DNA of 64,000 bases from assembly GCA_000149265.1 (NCBI GenBank), contig CH003412.1:3671254-3735253 (forward strand), in the 5' to 3' direction. This document shows, one piece after another, positions 57,601 through 64,000 of the stretch. Made by a program: the position numbers and the translations under genes. The notes beneath the pieces are model-generated. The model was given only the letters and a program-made list of their open reading frames with translations, did no database searches and was not told the DNA's origin. Every line of letters begins with the position of its first letter. Position 1 is the first letter of the stretch. This DNA comes from Ciona savignyi. Taxonomy: Eukaryota > Chordata > Ascidiacea > Phlebobranchia > Cionidae.

Positions 57601-59148
57601 AAATAATGCGCATAATACTAACTCGGGGGCGATATGGAGAATCAGGGTGATGGTCTGGGGTAAAATCCAGAGAAATCATCTTGGGTGGTTTACGTTTAGG
57701 AGTTTCCTTCCTACGGAATCTCCTTGGAGCCTCCTATGGGTTTGAAGGACATAAAAAGTTGGTTTTTGCAATGTGGTAAAAGCTTTATTTCTAGTAAATT
57801 AGGAAAAAATGATAGATTTAGTGACTTACCCTTTGTTCTTGAGGGTGAGGCTCAGGTTGCATATGCATGGGAGCCTTTAAATGTAAAATAGATGGCGTTT
57901 AGCATGTAAAGGATGTGGCAGAGTTCTATTTAAACTTACCATATGATGACGAGCTCCTTGCGCATTACTTCCCTCATATTCAGGTCCCGTTTCCACTACC
58001 TGTTATTTACTTAATTAACTTTTATACTGATTTTTGTTGGTGAGTTCTAGTTCTACCAAATTTGATACTTCAATGATTAATTTTTAGATTAAAACGAACC
58101 CGAAACTCAGGTCCTTGAGGAATCATCACCGGTCCCTCAACGGGGTCCATCACTGGTATCGCCTGGGAAATAGTAGAGCCGTGTTTATTATGCATTATAA
58201 ATTCTATCTAAATAAAGCATGCTAATAACAAAACCTTATAACACACAATACCCCATAAAAGGATACCTAGGTTTAGAATAAACTAATTGAACATACCTGC
58301 ACATAAGTTGGTTCTGCAGGTGGTAAACCCAGCTTGCGACGCAACTTGGCATCTGGCGCCTGTTAAATGAGATCAGATTATAATTTTCCCCTTTATTACA
58401 CAAATAACTAAGAATTTAGCATTATAATTTACCGGGACTTCAATGATGGTTGGTTGGTTGTACTGCATCTGATCCCGTGGTACCATAACCACATCAGGAT
58501 CCCTGTACTCTGGATCTTGCGAGTACTACAATACAATGCATAAGATAAAATATCATCATACACACAAATTTGGATCACAGGTAAAGAAAACTACTGCTAC
58601 AACATGTGAAGTAATACGTTATCTGGCTCTTGCGAGTACTATAATACAATGCATAATATATAATATCATCATACACACAAATTTGGATCACAGGTAAAGA
58701 AAACTACTGCTACAACATGTGAAGTAATACGTTATCTGGATCTTGCGAGTACTATAACAGAATGCATAATATAAAATATCAGCATACACACAAATTTGGA
58801 TCACAGGTAAAGAAAACTACTGCTACAACATGTGAAGTAATACGTTATCTGGCTCTTGCGAGTACTATAATACAATGCATAATATATAATATCATCATAC
58901 ACACAAATTTGGATCACAGGTAAAGAAAACTACTGCTACAACATGTGAAGTAATACGTTATCTGGCTCTTGCGAGTACTATAATACAATGCATAATATAT
59001 AATATCATCATACACACAAATTTGGATAAAAGGTTAAGAAAACTACTGATACAACATGTAAAATGATACATTATAAGGTGTTGCCCACCTGCGGATGCAT
59101 GCGCCTCTGCGGCGAAGGTTGACCAAATCCACATCGTGGTAAACTCAT
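30339..59148 (-). CDS. Giant phase-0 micro-exon gene, about 109 exons and 3,400 residues, function unknown
   Basis: I do not recognise this gene. From ATG 59148 to TAG 30339 I could place 109 exons, each a multiple of three, each bounded by AG and GT, each open in the same phase-0 frame. Exon coordinates are given in the block entries below. The product is highly charged and low in complexity, with no signal peptide, membrane segment or catalytic motif seen. In order: Met/Pro/Arg-rich N-terminus; Pro-Phe motifs; a Met/Pro/His-rich exon; a 404-residue Glu/Lys/Arg helix; acidic and Tyr/Pro-rich segments; a 270-residue Lys/Glu helix; then repeated Lys-rich and Ser/Asp/Glu-rich cassettes. The composition suggests a structural or scaffold protein (cytoskeletal, ciliary or nuclear), but this is inference. 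Two or more transcripts could share the locus: exons 22 and 60 begin with ATG. Some tiny exons may be missed or wrong. Confidence 0.72.
30876..33153 (-). repeat. Triplicated three-exon block of the giant gene (exons 99-107)
   Basis: Three tandem copies of a set of three exons of 36, 32 and 30 codons. Copy a: 33046-33153, 32714-32809, 32533-32622. Copy b: 32078-32185, 31790-31885, 31609-31698. Copy c: 31349-31456, 31057-31152, 30876-30965. The 36-codon exon carries SNYDSDDTTIASDYG and ends VPAEHTN. The 32-codon exon reads KPKQSSSNKVPIDSAESRRI then a basic helix. The 30-codon exon reads KKVALARLTAPISRTDSPRR then PTPPRSK. The 32-codon exon looks identical at the nucleotide level in all three copies, and flanking intron sequence is partly conserved, so the duplication is recent or homogenised. 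Confidence 0.85.
33990..34175 (+). mobile_element. SINE copy 10 inside a giant-gene intron
   Basis: Plus-strand copy (opposite to the gene) between exons 96 and 95. Head GTTAGTCTGGTGGTTTAGTG, body GTTGTGTCCTTGGGCAATGC and GGATTAATGGGTTCTACTAA, then an abrupt end. Confidence 0.7.
34197..35389 (-). repeat. Tandemly duplicated exon set, about 0.8 kb unit
   Basis: Exons at 34197-34295 and 34508-34600 have near copies at 34972-35043 and 35297-35389 (775-789 bases apart). The 31-codon exon starting D(V/M)IETPAVKAVTSAPS is almost unchanged, including flanking intron bases (CTACAATGCAATC on the plus strand). The short SSSKSS exon is also repeated (33893-33940 and 34864-34914). Confidence 0.8.
37946..38037 (-). 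pseudogene. Fossil exon a
   Basis: Decayed copy of the 36-codon exon type seen intact at 37178-37285 (its EEPTIL..Q..HSDSE stretch). It has a one-base insertion in an A run after the EPTIL-like part and no acceptor at the expected place; the 5' part is deleted. A donor-like GGTAC remains. Confidence 0.6.
38705..38811 (-). pseudogene. Fossil exon b, sister of fossil exon a
   Basis: Second copy of the decayed exon with the same one-base frameshift. It keeps more of the 5' end (an IDCKNIQ-like start) but lacks AG before it. The shared lesion shows that the decay happened before the segment duplicated. Confidence 0.6.
42938..43020 (-). mobile_element. SINE copy 11, 3' fragment
   Basis: Minus-strand tail fragment: plus view GGATAGGATATTCATGTTTA, GTGAATGGGAAAACCA and GCGCCCACTGTCGGGTTACC. 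The head is missing. Confidence 0.75.
43267..44076 (-). CDS. Giant gene exon 59: 270-residue charged helix
   Basis: Single 810-base exon entered by CAG|GGTCAAACTGATTGG and left by GAAGAG|GTTAGTGG. After a short TDWSGVVYDKKKQD start it is almost wholly Lys, Glu, Arg and Gln, with repeats of the KKIEKKEKK kind. The i/i+4 salt-bridge pattern fits a stable single alpha-helix or coiled coil. It ends with a more normal amphipathic stretch, KLDSLQDQLNFQQNDYKEAV. On the plus strand the exon is a long pyrimidine tract, and the open frames there are shadows. Confidence 0.8.
44296..48019 (-). CDS. Giant gene exons 45-58: acidic, Tyr/Pro segment
   Basis: Exons 5'->3': 47975-48019, 47786-47830, 47658-47717, 47541-47597, 46925-47038, 46697-46729, 46556-46609, 46079-46117, 45542-45595, 45365-45421, 45068-45166, 44736-44795, 44556-44612, 44296-44493. 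The least repetitive part of the protein, with mixed composition including Trp, Tyr and Cys: DEEINPWDAPTDSEE, EPEIWVREDGCTVQN, VPKKLKPQHWFLTMPCYDEI, NPNTGKPMPDIRIDAEGFE, EIKCRVPVGPKGRVYYKSSN. It looks like a small folded domain broken by introns, then a Pro/Tyr-rich linker (YPVPQPAYSSYVPQYQGTWD). It would be the best query for a homology search. Confidence 0.75.
46145..46426 (-). mobile_element. SINE copy 12, nearly full length
   Basis: Minus-strand copy in the intron between giant-gene exons 51 and 52. Plus view: GGATAGGATATTCATGTTTA at the tail end through CGACGCACTTAACCGCTAGA at the tRNA-like head. Confidence 0.85.
47108..47375 (-). mobile_element. SINE copy 13, degenerate
   Basis: Minus-strand copy with recognisable GCGAGTTCAGGCAATGTCC-like core and TTAAGGACACAACCGATTAG. 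The head is decayed. Confidence 0.6.
48078..49289 (-). CDS. Giant gene exon 44: 404-residue Glu/Lys/Arg helix
   Basis: Single 1212-base exon, entered by CAG|TTGCCGACACC and left by GAAAAG|GTAATTGG. The first 55 residues are mixed (LPTPLHGRELDISNVLMRGR). A trichohyalin- or caldesmon-like helix follows, of about 310 residues, made of EE(R/K)xRxEEE-type blocks with regular Leu/Ile/Met positions, so a coiled coil is likely. It closes with DDQIFQLEMDRMLNGGVDPE and an acidic tail. Resemblance to trichohyalin or caldesmon is compositional and not evidence of homology. Confidence 0.8.
49495..51039 (-). CDS. Giant gene exons 37-43, with a Met/Pro/His-rich exon
   Basis: Exons 5'->3': 50989-51039, 50836-50880, 50583-50627, 50353-50412, 49972-50328, 49614-49673, 49495-49545. 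Exon 41 (49972-50328, 119 codons) repeats short G(P/A)PMR/PMGH-type words (GPPMRQYGQMHPGAPMGHFD) and is rich in Met, Pro, His and Arg. Exon 42 is an almost pure Lys run, and exon 43 reads VMNPLKKPLPPSLRPDV. Neighbouring open frames on the plus strand are shadows. Confidence 0.72.
51314..59148 (-). CDS. Giant gene exons 1-36: N-terminal micro-exon region
   Basis: Exons 5'->3': 59089-59148, 58433-58525, 58297-58359, 58100-58162, 57940-57999, 57830-57874, 57623-57733, 57431-57460, 57313-57366, 57200-57226, 56814-56858, 56667-56696, 56313-56348, 56151-56183, 56000-56050, 55681-55731, 55413-55475, 55293-55340, 55131-55172, 55027-55068, 54637-54666, 54535-54573, 54356-54388, 53927-54004, 53773-53838, 53546-53656, 53396-53455, 53003-53032, 52832-52870, 52692-52727, 52505-52627, 52226-52276, 52108-52167, 51747-51800, 51596-51640, 51314-51355. 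Lengths run from 9 to 41 codons. Exon 1 reads MSLPRCGFGQPSPQRRMHPQ. Exons 17, 26 (twice), 33 and 34 carry an FNPNEPPAFL-type motif. The smallest exons rest only on splice signals and frame. Confidence 0.68.
53072..53305 (-). mobile_element. SINE copy 14, degenerate
   Basis: Minus-strand copy between giant-gene exons 27 and 28. Recognised by TTTATTCCTGTGAATGGGGG, CAATGTGTTGTATATGATTA and CTTAAGGACACAACCAACTA. Confidence 0.6.
56403..56495 (-). mobile_element. SINE copy 15, head fragment
   Basis: Minus-strand tRNA-like head: plus view CACAACCGACTAGCTAGCGA, CAGTTTCGCACCTGGAACC, TTTCGATTGAAAGGCGACGC. The body and tail are absent. Confidence 0.75.
58515..59076. repeat. 113-bp minisatellite in giant-gene intron 1, about 5 copies
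   Basis: The word CTTGCGAGTACTA recurs with exact 113-base spacing (GAGTACTA at 58521, 58634, 58747, 58860, 58973). Each unit carries a copy of the intron 1 acceptor and the first bases of exon 2 (minus view: AG|TACTCGCAAGA), with the exon's GATCC sometimes changed to GAGCC. The last unit is partial and more diverged. Confidence 0.9.
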
Positions 59149-60488
59149 TTTCAATTCTAAAATACATGGATGAACTGGTGAGCAGCAATAACAAGGCCGA
59201 CTAGGGTAGGATAGGATATTTACTTCATGTTCAATTTTGTGAAGTAACTTAATAACAAACATAAATATGTTAAATTTTTTTAGAGTTACTTAGCAACAAA
59301 CACAAAATATGAATAAAAAAAGGTTTAATTTATCAAAGTAACTTAGCAACAGGCATAAAATAGAGTAAGATACTGTTTAATTTCTTAAGATAGCTTAGCA
59401 ACAGGGGTGTATATGGTTAGAAAATGTTCACTTTCATACGGTAGCCTACTTGGTAATAAACCTAAAATATCGATAGAAAATGAGTTATTTTCCTGAGGTA
59501 ACCTTACACAATAGTATGGATTTAATATGTCCCGCGTCCCGCCTAACAGACATAGAGCGGTAACGTGGTTAAAATTTAAACGCGCTGAAGCAAGACCACT
59601 CAGTTTAGGACAGTGGTTTCCAACCTTTATTTTTTCACCACAGTAGAAACTACGCAGAAAATTTATTTGTTATGCGTTACTAACGAAATAATTTCGTTAA
59701 AGACAAAATAATGTAAACTGCATATTTACACGTTCTGGTCATTTGTACTAGCAAACGACGTAAAAAGTTACTAAGTAAAACAGGCTAAAGTGTGAAAAAT
59801 TCTCGCGACACACCAAAGTAATGCAAATGATATCAAAGGTTGCTGCAGAAGGAACCACTGGTCACACGTCGATCAATAAAACACAAAATTTACTCGTAAT
59901 TAATAAAATCTTACCTCAATAAAGCGTTAGCTAAGTCAAAAATATAACTTTGCTGGAGCAGCTTCGATTTAAAGATAGAACGTGAAATCAACAAGTTGAT
60001 AAAACTTTCTGTTAACGTTAAACCGTGGTAAGCTACAAAGAAAAAAATGAACTTGCAGCAGCTTATATACTTTAGTAACGTTTGTTTATAATTATAGCCA
60101 TTGTTACGTTTTGTTTGTTCTAGCCAGCAACCAACTTTCACCTACAAATTTTGTCCAATCATTGTTCGTTAAATCGGTATCCATAGGAAACGAATTTACC
60201 GGCAAATTTTACAATTTTTGTACTTTTAAAACGAAAATGAAAATTTTAACCAAATGATCTGATATAAACACGAAATAAACTTAATATCACCCATAAATTA
60301 CACAATAATATTGGTGACCTTGATGATTTTTAGGTATTGAAACAGAACACGCTACATTCCCCAAATGATTCAAGTCATATTACGTTGTATATATAATGTA
60401 TTGTACAAAAAAGCTGCACGTTTTGTTACAAAAGTGGCACACTATGAATATAACAGTCTTGGTTGGCTCTTCGGGCCAGTTTCATTGT
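59149..60488. other. 5' flank of the giant gene
   Basis: Minus view: a clear acceptor ATTTTAG lies at 59157, followed by 8 bases and the ATG, so the mature 5' end is joined either to an upstream UTR exon or to a spliced leader. A hAT-like element lies at 59611-59860. Nothing else between here and the SLC9B 3' end looks coding. The 76-codon minus frame at 59911-60141 has no conserved feature. Confidence 0.5.
59611..59860. mobile_element. Possible hAT-type MITE
   Basis: Starts CAGTGGTTTCCAACCTTTAT and ends, in reverse complement, CAGTGGTTCCTTCTGCAGCA, the kind of ends seen on hAT/Charlie elements. No clear 8-base target duplication and no transposase frame. A further hAT-like end (AAGTTTAAGAACCGCTGG) lies near 61430-61450. 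Confidence 0.4.
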
Positions 60489-60494
60489 TTTATT
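60489..60494 (-). terminator. Candidate SLC9B poly(A) signal
   Basis: AATAAA on the minus strand, about 120 bases past the SLC9B stop codon (60615-60617). Confidence 0.5.
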
Positions 60495-60614
60495 TTTTGT
60501 TGTTATTCAAGCAGTTGTTCGTTAAATTCGGATTTTGATATTTTACATGCTTTAGTGGTTTAAACAGTTCCTCACAAAAGCAAAATGAATATGTGGTGTA
60601 TTGAAGACAGCAGC

Positions 60615-63600
60615 TTAAGCAGTCTCTTCGTCCTCTTCATTGCTAAATTCAGGTGAGAGCTTGAGCAATTTTGGACCGCTGAGGCCGATAAGTGCAGCGC
60701 CCGTCGGTGCTGTTAGTAGAATCGACAGAACAGCTAAAGTGAGAACCTGTAATAAAAAAATGGAACACGCATGTTTATATATAAAGAAAGCACTTATATA
60801 TGTCAGGTTGGACATTAAAAAGCTAATTGAGCATATAAAATGTACTAAGCATAAGGACTTACTTTCGTTCCTCTTTCAATAACTTCTGGCGCTGCGTTGT
60901 GCTCAATTGCCATATCCAGTGCAACAGCTCCAATTGCAGCCTAAATATAAAAGACGTTACCTAAAAATATATTCACCCCAACTTAAAATTGTGTTTTATT
61001 TAAACAAGGGTTGAGTACACAAAGCATTGACACTCATTTAAACAATGTTAAATCTACCTATCTGTATAACATAATACAATACATTAGGGTTGAATATTGA
61101 CAAAGATAGTTGGCTATAGCCAAACATCAGCTTTTAACCTAAAACTTATAGGTAAATGATTTTTTTTACGCTCAAGAATTTTACTCAAAACGCAACCATT
61201 TTAAAAATACTTGATGTATATATATTTTAAATGTGGCCGACCCATGCCCCTTCTTGTTTGTTATTGTTTGTCTGATGGAGTCTGGCAGATTAAAAACACT
61301 CAAAACGAATTTAGCAACTTAATGCCAAAAAAACACTGAAACATTTACTATTTTATTAAAACATACTGTTTGGGCCTTAAAGGTCTGGTGGTAAAAAGTT
61401 CAAAAAACTCATGATTGAGTGGCGCTCAAAAAAGTTTAAGAACCGCTGGTCTGGGTGTGTATGTGAATATACTGTATAACGTATGAATAATCACCTGAAC
61501 GGTTGCCTTTGGTAACCAAGCGATGGTCATAAAGACTTTTTCTTTCATATCAAACACCGACCAGTAAACCGAAAGAAAAGCAACAGCACTTCGGAAGGCA
61601 AGTCCAATTAGAATAAGACCAATGCCCAAACCTGTTTAAAAAACATTGTTTAGTTTTTATGTTACATAATTGTCCGGCTCGTTGGTCTAGCTAGCTGTTA
61701 AGTGCGTCGCCTTTCGATCGAAGGGTTGCAGGTGCAAACTAGTCGCTAGCTAGTCGGTTGTGTCCTTGGACAAGGCACTTTTCGGACATTGCCTGAACCC
61801 AGCGGATTAATGGGGTCTACCAAATTGAAGGAACGTGTCCATCATACACAACACACTGCAATAGCTCCGGTAACCCGACGATGGGCGCGAGGTCATCTGA
61901 CGATTGCCCGTGTGTTAACCCCCTTGGTTTTCCCATTCACAGGGATAAACATGAATATCCTATCCTATCCTATCCTATAACGCATCGTTTATTTTTTTGT
62001 TTATTTTTTGATTAATTCTTCATTAACAAGTGTTTCGCTTGTTGATTCGCTAGTGTTTTCCAATGCTTTAATAACTATCCAACCCGAGTGGTTCAAGCAA
62101 CACCATCCTACGCGTTATCATAACGCTTGAGGTCACATGATACCGTGTTAACTGTACAAAGTGACCATGAAGTCGATTCCAAAGGCGTGTTATCTATTTA
62201 CTAAACTGATACCAACGTGTTTGCTTACCTACGGTTTCAGGCTCAAGGCTTTCAATTCGAACAGAAGCGCCGATCAGGCCGAAGAGTAAAGGTTGAAATA
62301 TAACCCAAAGGTTGGCAAATGTTTTTGCAGGCGCCTTCTTTTCTTTGTCCCACCTTAATTATTAACAGAAGCAGTGAGGTTTGCGGGGTTAAAAGGTGAT
62401 CCAGGCGCCGTGATGTTTAACATTAATTATTAGCTTAACAATAATGGAATTCAGGTGAAGATAAAGGAATCACAAATATTTTACAACAAACAACGAGAAA
62501 TTTTCGAGCAAGTCTGAATGCGAAAACTAAAAAAATTATAACAGCAATTGTATTAGTTTCGTTGCAGTTTGCTATTATCCCCCGTCACACTATTGTCACG
62601 TTAGTTTTTTTGCGCTGCTAAATTTGGGATTTTGAAACGAAATATATTTTTGTAAACATCAAAGGCACTATATTGTATATTGCGCTTATTGCAGGGTTTT
62701 TCATTGTAACATTGTGTGTGTTTCAAGTATTGTCTCTATTGTCCGCCTAGTATGCCCACAGTGCTGACATTTTAAATTTGCATACTTTTTAAATTATTAA
62801 TGAAATCAATTGCTAGTAGGGTAGTCTCTAAATTCATTAAAAGAGTTTGCTATGCAAACGCCCTCGACACAAAGACGCTTTGTGCAACCGCGACAAGCGT
62901 TCATTCTTTGTTACCATGTATAAGATACGTGGCGTATAAGACTGGGTTTACGTTCAAGGTTTCACGTTTGCTGACAGATGTGTTTGTTCCACAACGTTCA
63001 ATATTAGAAACAAACCCCAGCGTGTCGCCTTATGTGTCAATCAAGTCGGAGACAGCTCATTGTGACATCCTAACTTCATTGTTATTTTCACCGCATTAAT
63101 ACCTATTTAGTCTTCACTTCATATTTTCTGGTAATAGTAACAGCGAAAGCGTGAACGTGACATTGTGTGACATAGGGACTACGTGGCGATGAAGAAGGTT
63201 CGCGAAAAGTGAATGACCATTTCATGAGATTTCACACCTACCTAACGCCTGCTACAAACGCCATCACCAATGTCGCAAGAGCCCCCGCACCGGCATAGTG
63301 CACGAGTTTGCTTCCAAAACCGCAGAAAAGAGCTAATCCTAAAAGCATGCAGCTCCTGTATCCACTTCGCCCTTTCTGGCAAGCAAATCGAGTGTTAAAT
63401 ACCGTACGAAATGTACGCATTTTTAGAACATACCATTTCTGCTGATGGAAAGTACCACAACAAAACACCAAGGAAAACACCTGCTCCGATACCGAACACC
63501 AGCTCAAGGGGTCCGTGTATAATCTTCTCCACGAGGTCACCTACATATGCGTATATATAGATTATTCATACAGGTGAAACACATGACATACATAATATCT

Positions 63601-63789
63601 TAAATTTACTTACCGTCTGAGAAAATCATCCCAAGCACCACGTTGAATCCTGTTATTCCAATGACGTCATTTAGAGCAGCCCCAGCAATCAAGAAAGTGG
63701 GAATTCCCCCCTCAACCCCATAGCCCTTATCTTGAAGGTAAAGAAGAGATGGCACAACAACAGCCGGTGAAACGGCGCAAAGGACAAAT
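60615..63789 (-). CDS. slc9b: SLC9B (NHA-type) sodium/proton antiporter, C-terminal part
   Basis: Membrane cation/proton exchanger of the CPA2 superfamily, related to SLC9B1/SLC9B2. Exons 5'->3': 63614-63789, 63434-63540, 63242-63375, 62229-62353, 61495-61631, 60863-60940, 60615-60746. They give 295 in-frame residues plus stop; the N-terminal half lies beyond 64000. Landmarks: AVSPAVVVPSLLYLQDKGYG, GIPTFLIAGAALNDVIGITG, IFQPLLFGLIGAS, WLPKATVQ|AAIGAVALD (split by an intron), SILLTAPTGAALIGLSGPKL. Several hydrophobic segments match the membrane helices of the family. The C-terminal tail is short and acidic (NEEDEETA). The usual Asp-Asp ion-site pair is Asn-Asp here. Confidence 0.92.
61676..61980 (+). 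mobile_element. SINE copy 16, best full-length copy (family reference)
   Basis: Plus-strand copy in the SLC9B intron between 61631 and 62229. The head is tRNA-like: an A-box-like GTCTAGCTAGCTGTTAAGTG, an anticodon-arm-like CGCCTTTCGATCGAAGGG, then GTTGCAGGTGCAAACT as B box (GGTTCGAAACT in other copies). The body contains GTCGGTTGTGTCCTTGGACA, GCCTGAACCCAGCGGATTAA, CACACTGCAATAGCTCCGGT and GGTTTTCCCATTCACAGGG. The tail is TATCC repeated (TATCCTATCCTATCCTAT). The element is about 300 bases with no coding capacity. Confidence 0.88.
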
Positions 63790-63857
63790 CTAAAATATTT
63801 GGAAGAATGTTTTTTTTCTGTCAGCTACATATCGATTTATTTCATTTTTTTCAGTAA

Positions 63858-64000
63858 TAGGATAGGATAGGATATTCATGTGTATCCCCGCGAATGGGAA
63901 AACCAAGAGTTTACACACGGGCAATCGTCAGATCACCTCTCGCCCACCGTCGGGTTACCGGAGCTATTGCAGTGTGTTGTATATGATAGAAACGTTCTTT
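63858..64000 (-). mobile_element. SINE copy 17, cut by the window edge
   Basis: Minus-strand copy starting (plus view) with ATAGGATAGGATAGGATATT and continuing through ACCGGAGCTATTGCAGTGTG. It lies in the SLC9B intron upstream of the exon at 63614-63789. Confidence 0.85.

Noticed and set aside
62800..63099. 99-codon plus-strand open frame inside an SLC9B intron
   Set aside because: It begins with ATG and is fairly diverse, but no family is recognisable and no flanking splice or promoter signal supports it. Probably chance.

Overview
The window is eukaryotic DNA from a compact, AT-rich, intron-dense animal genome. The gene set (NCKAP1, ALKBH5 and SLC9B orthologues), short genes packed close together, a possible two-gene operon with a 35-base gap, and many copies of a tRNA-derived SINE suggest a tunicate such as Ciona. 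That assignment is an inference from gene content and style, not from a marker. No prokaryotic, viral, CRISPR or rRNA features were seen. All gene models are hand-built from splice signals and reading-frame continuity.

Layout: 1-1830 is repeat-rich DNA with several SINE copies. 2031-8715 (minus) is a complete eight-exon ALKBH5, the RNA m6A demethylase. Within its introns sit a 528-bp pogo-like MITE (7904-8431) and a palindromic GC-rich element (about 6986-7348). A 508-bp gap (8716-9223) separates ALKBH5 from the divergently transcribed NCKAP1 (plus, 9224-26123, 27 exons, about 1145 residues), a subunit of the WAVE actin-nucleation complex. NCKAP1 ends tail to tail with a minus-strand gene (26755-30303, 11 exons, 447 residues) that I do not recognise.

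From 30339 to 59148 (minus) lies the most remarkable feature: an apparent single gene of about 109 small exons encoding about 3,400 residues. Every exon is a multiple of three and every intron is phase 0. Its 5' third is made of micro-exons of 9-41 codons, several carrying an F-N/D-P-N-E/Q-P-P-A-F-L motif. The middle holds two very large charged-helix exons (404 and 270 codons). The 3' half is an expanded array of repeated exon cassettes: nine copies of a 49-codon Lys-rich exon, related Ser/Asp/Glu-rich exons, and a three-exon block present three times. The unrecognised 447-residue gene starts only 35 bases after its stop codon and also has only phase-0 introns, so the two may be co-transcribed.

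The right edge (60615 to beyond 64000, minus) carries the C-terminal seven exons of an SLC9B (NHA-type) cation/proton antiporter, whose usual Asp-Asp ion-binding pair reads Asn-Asp here.
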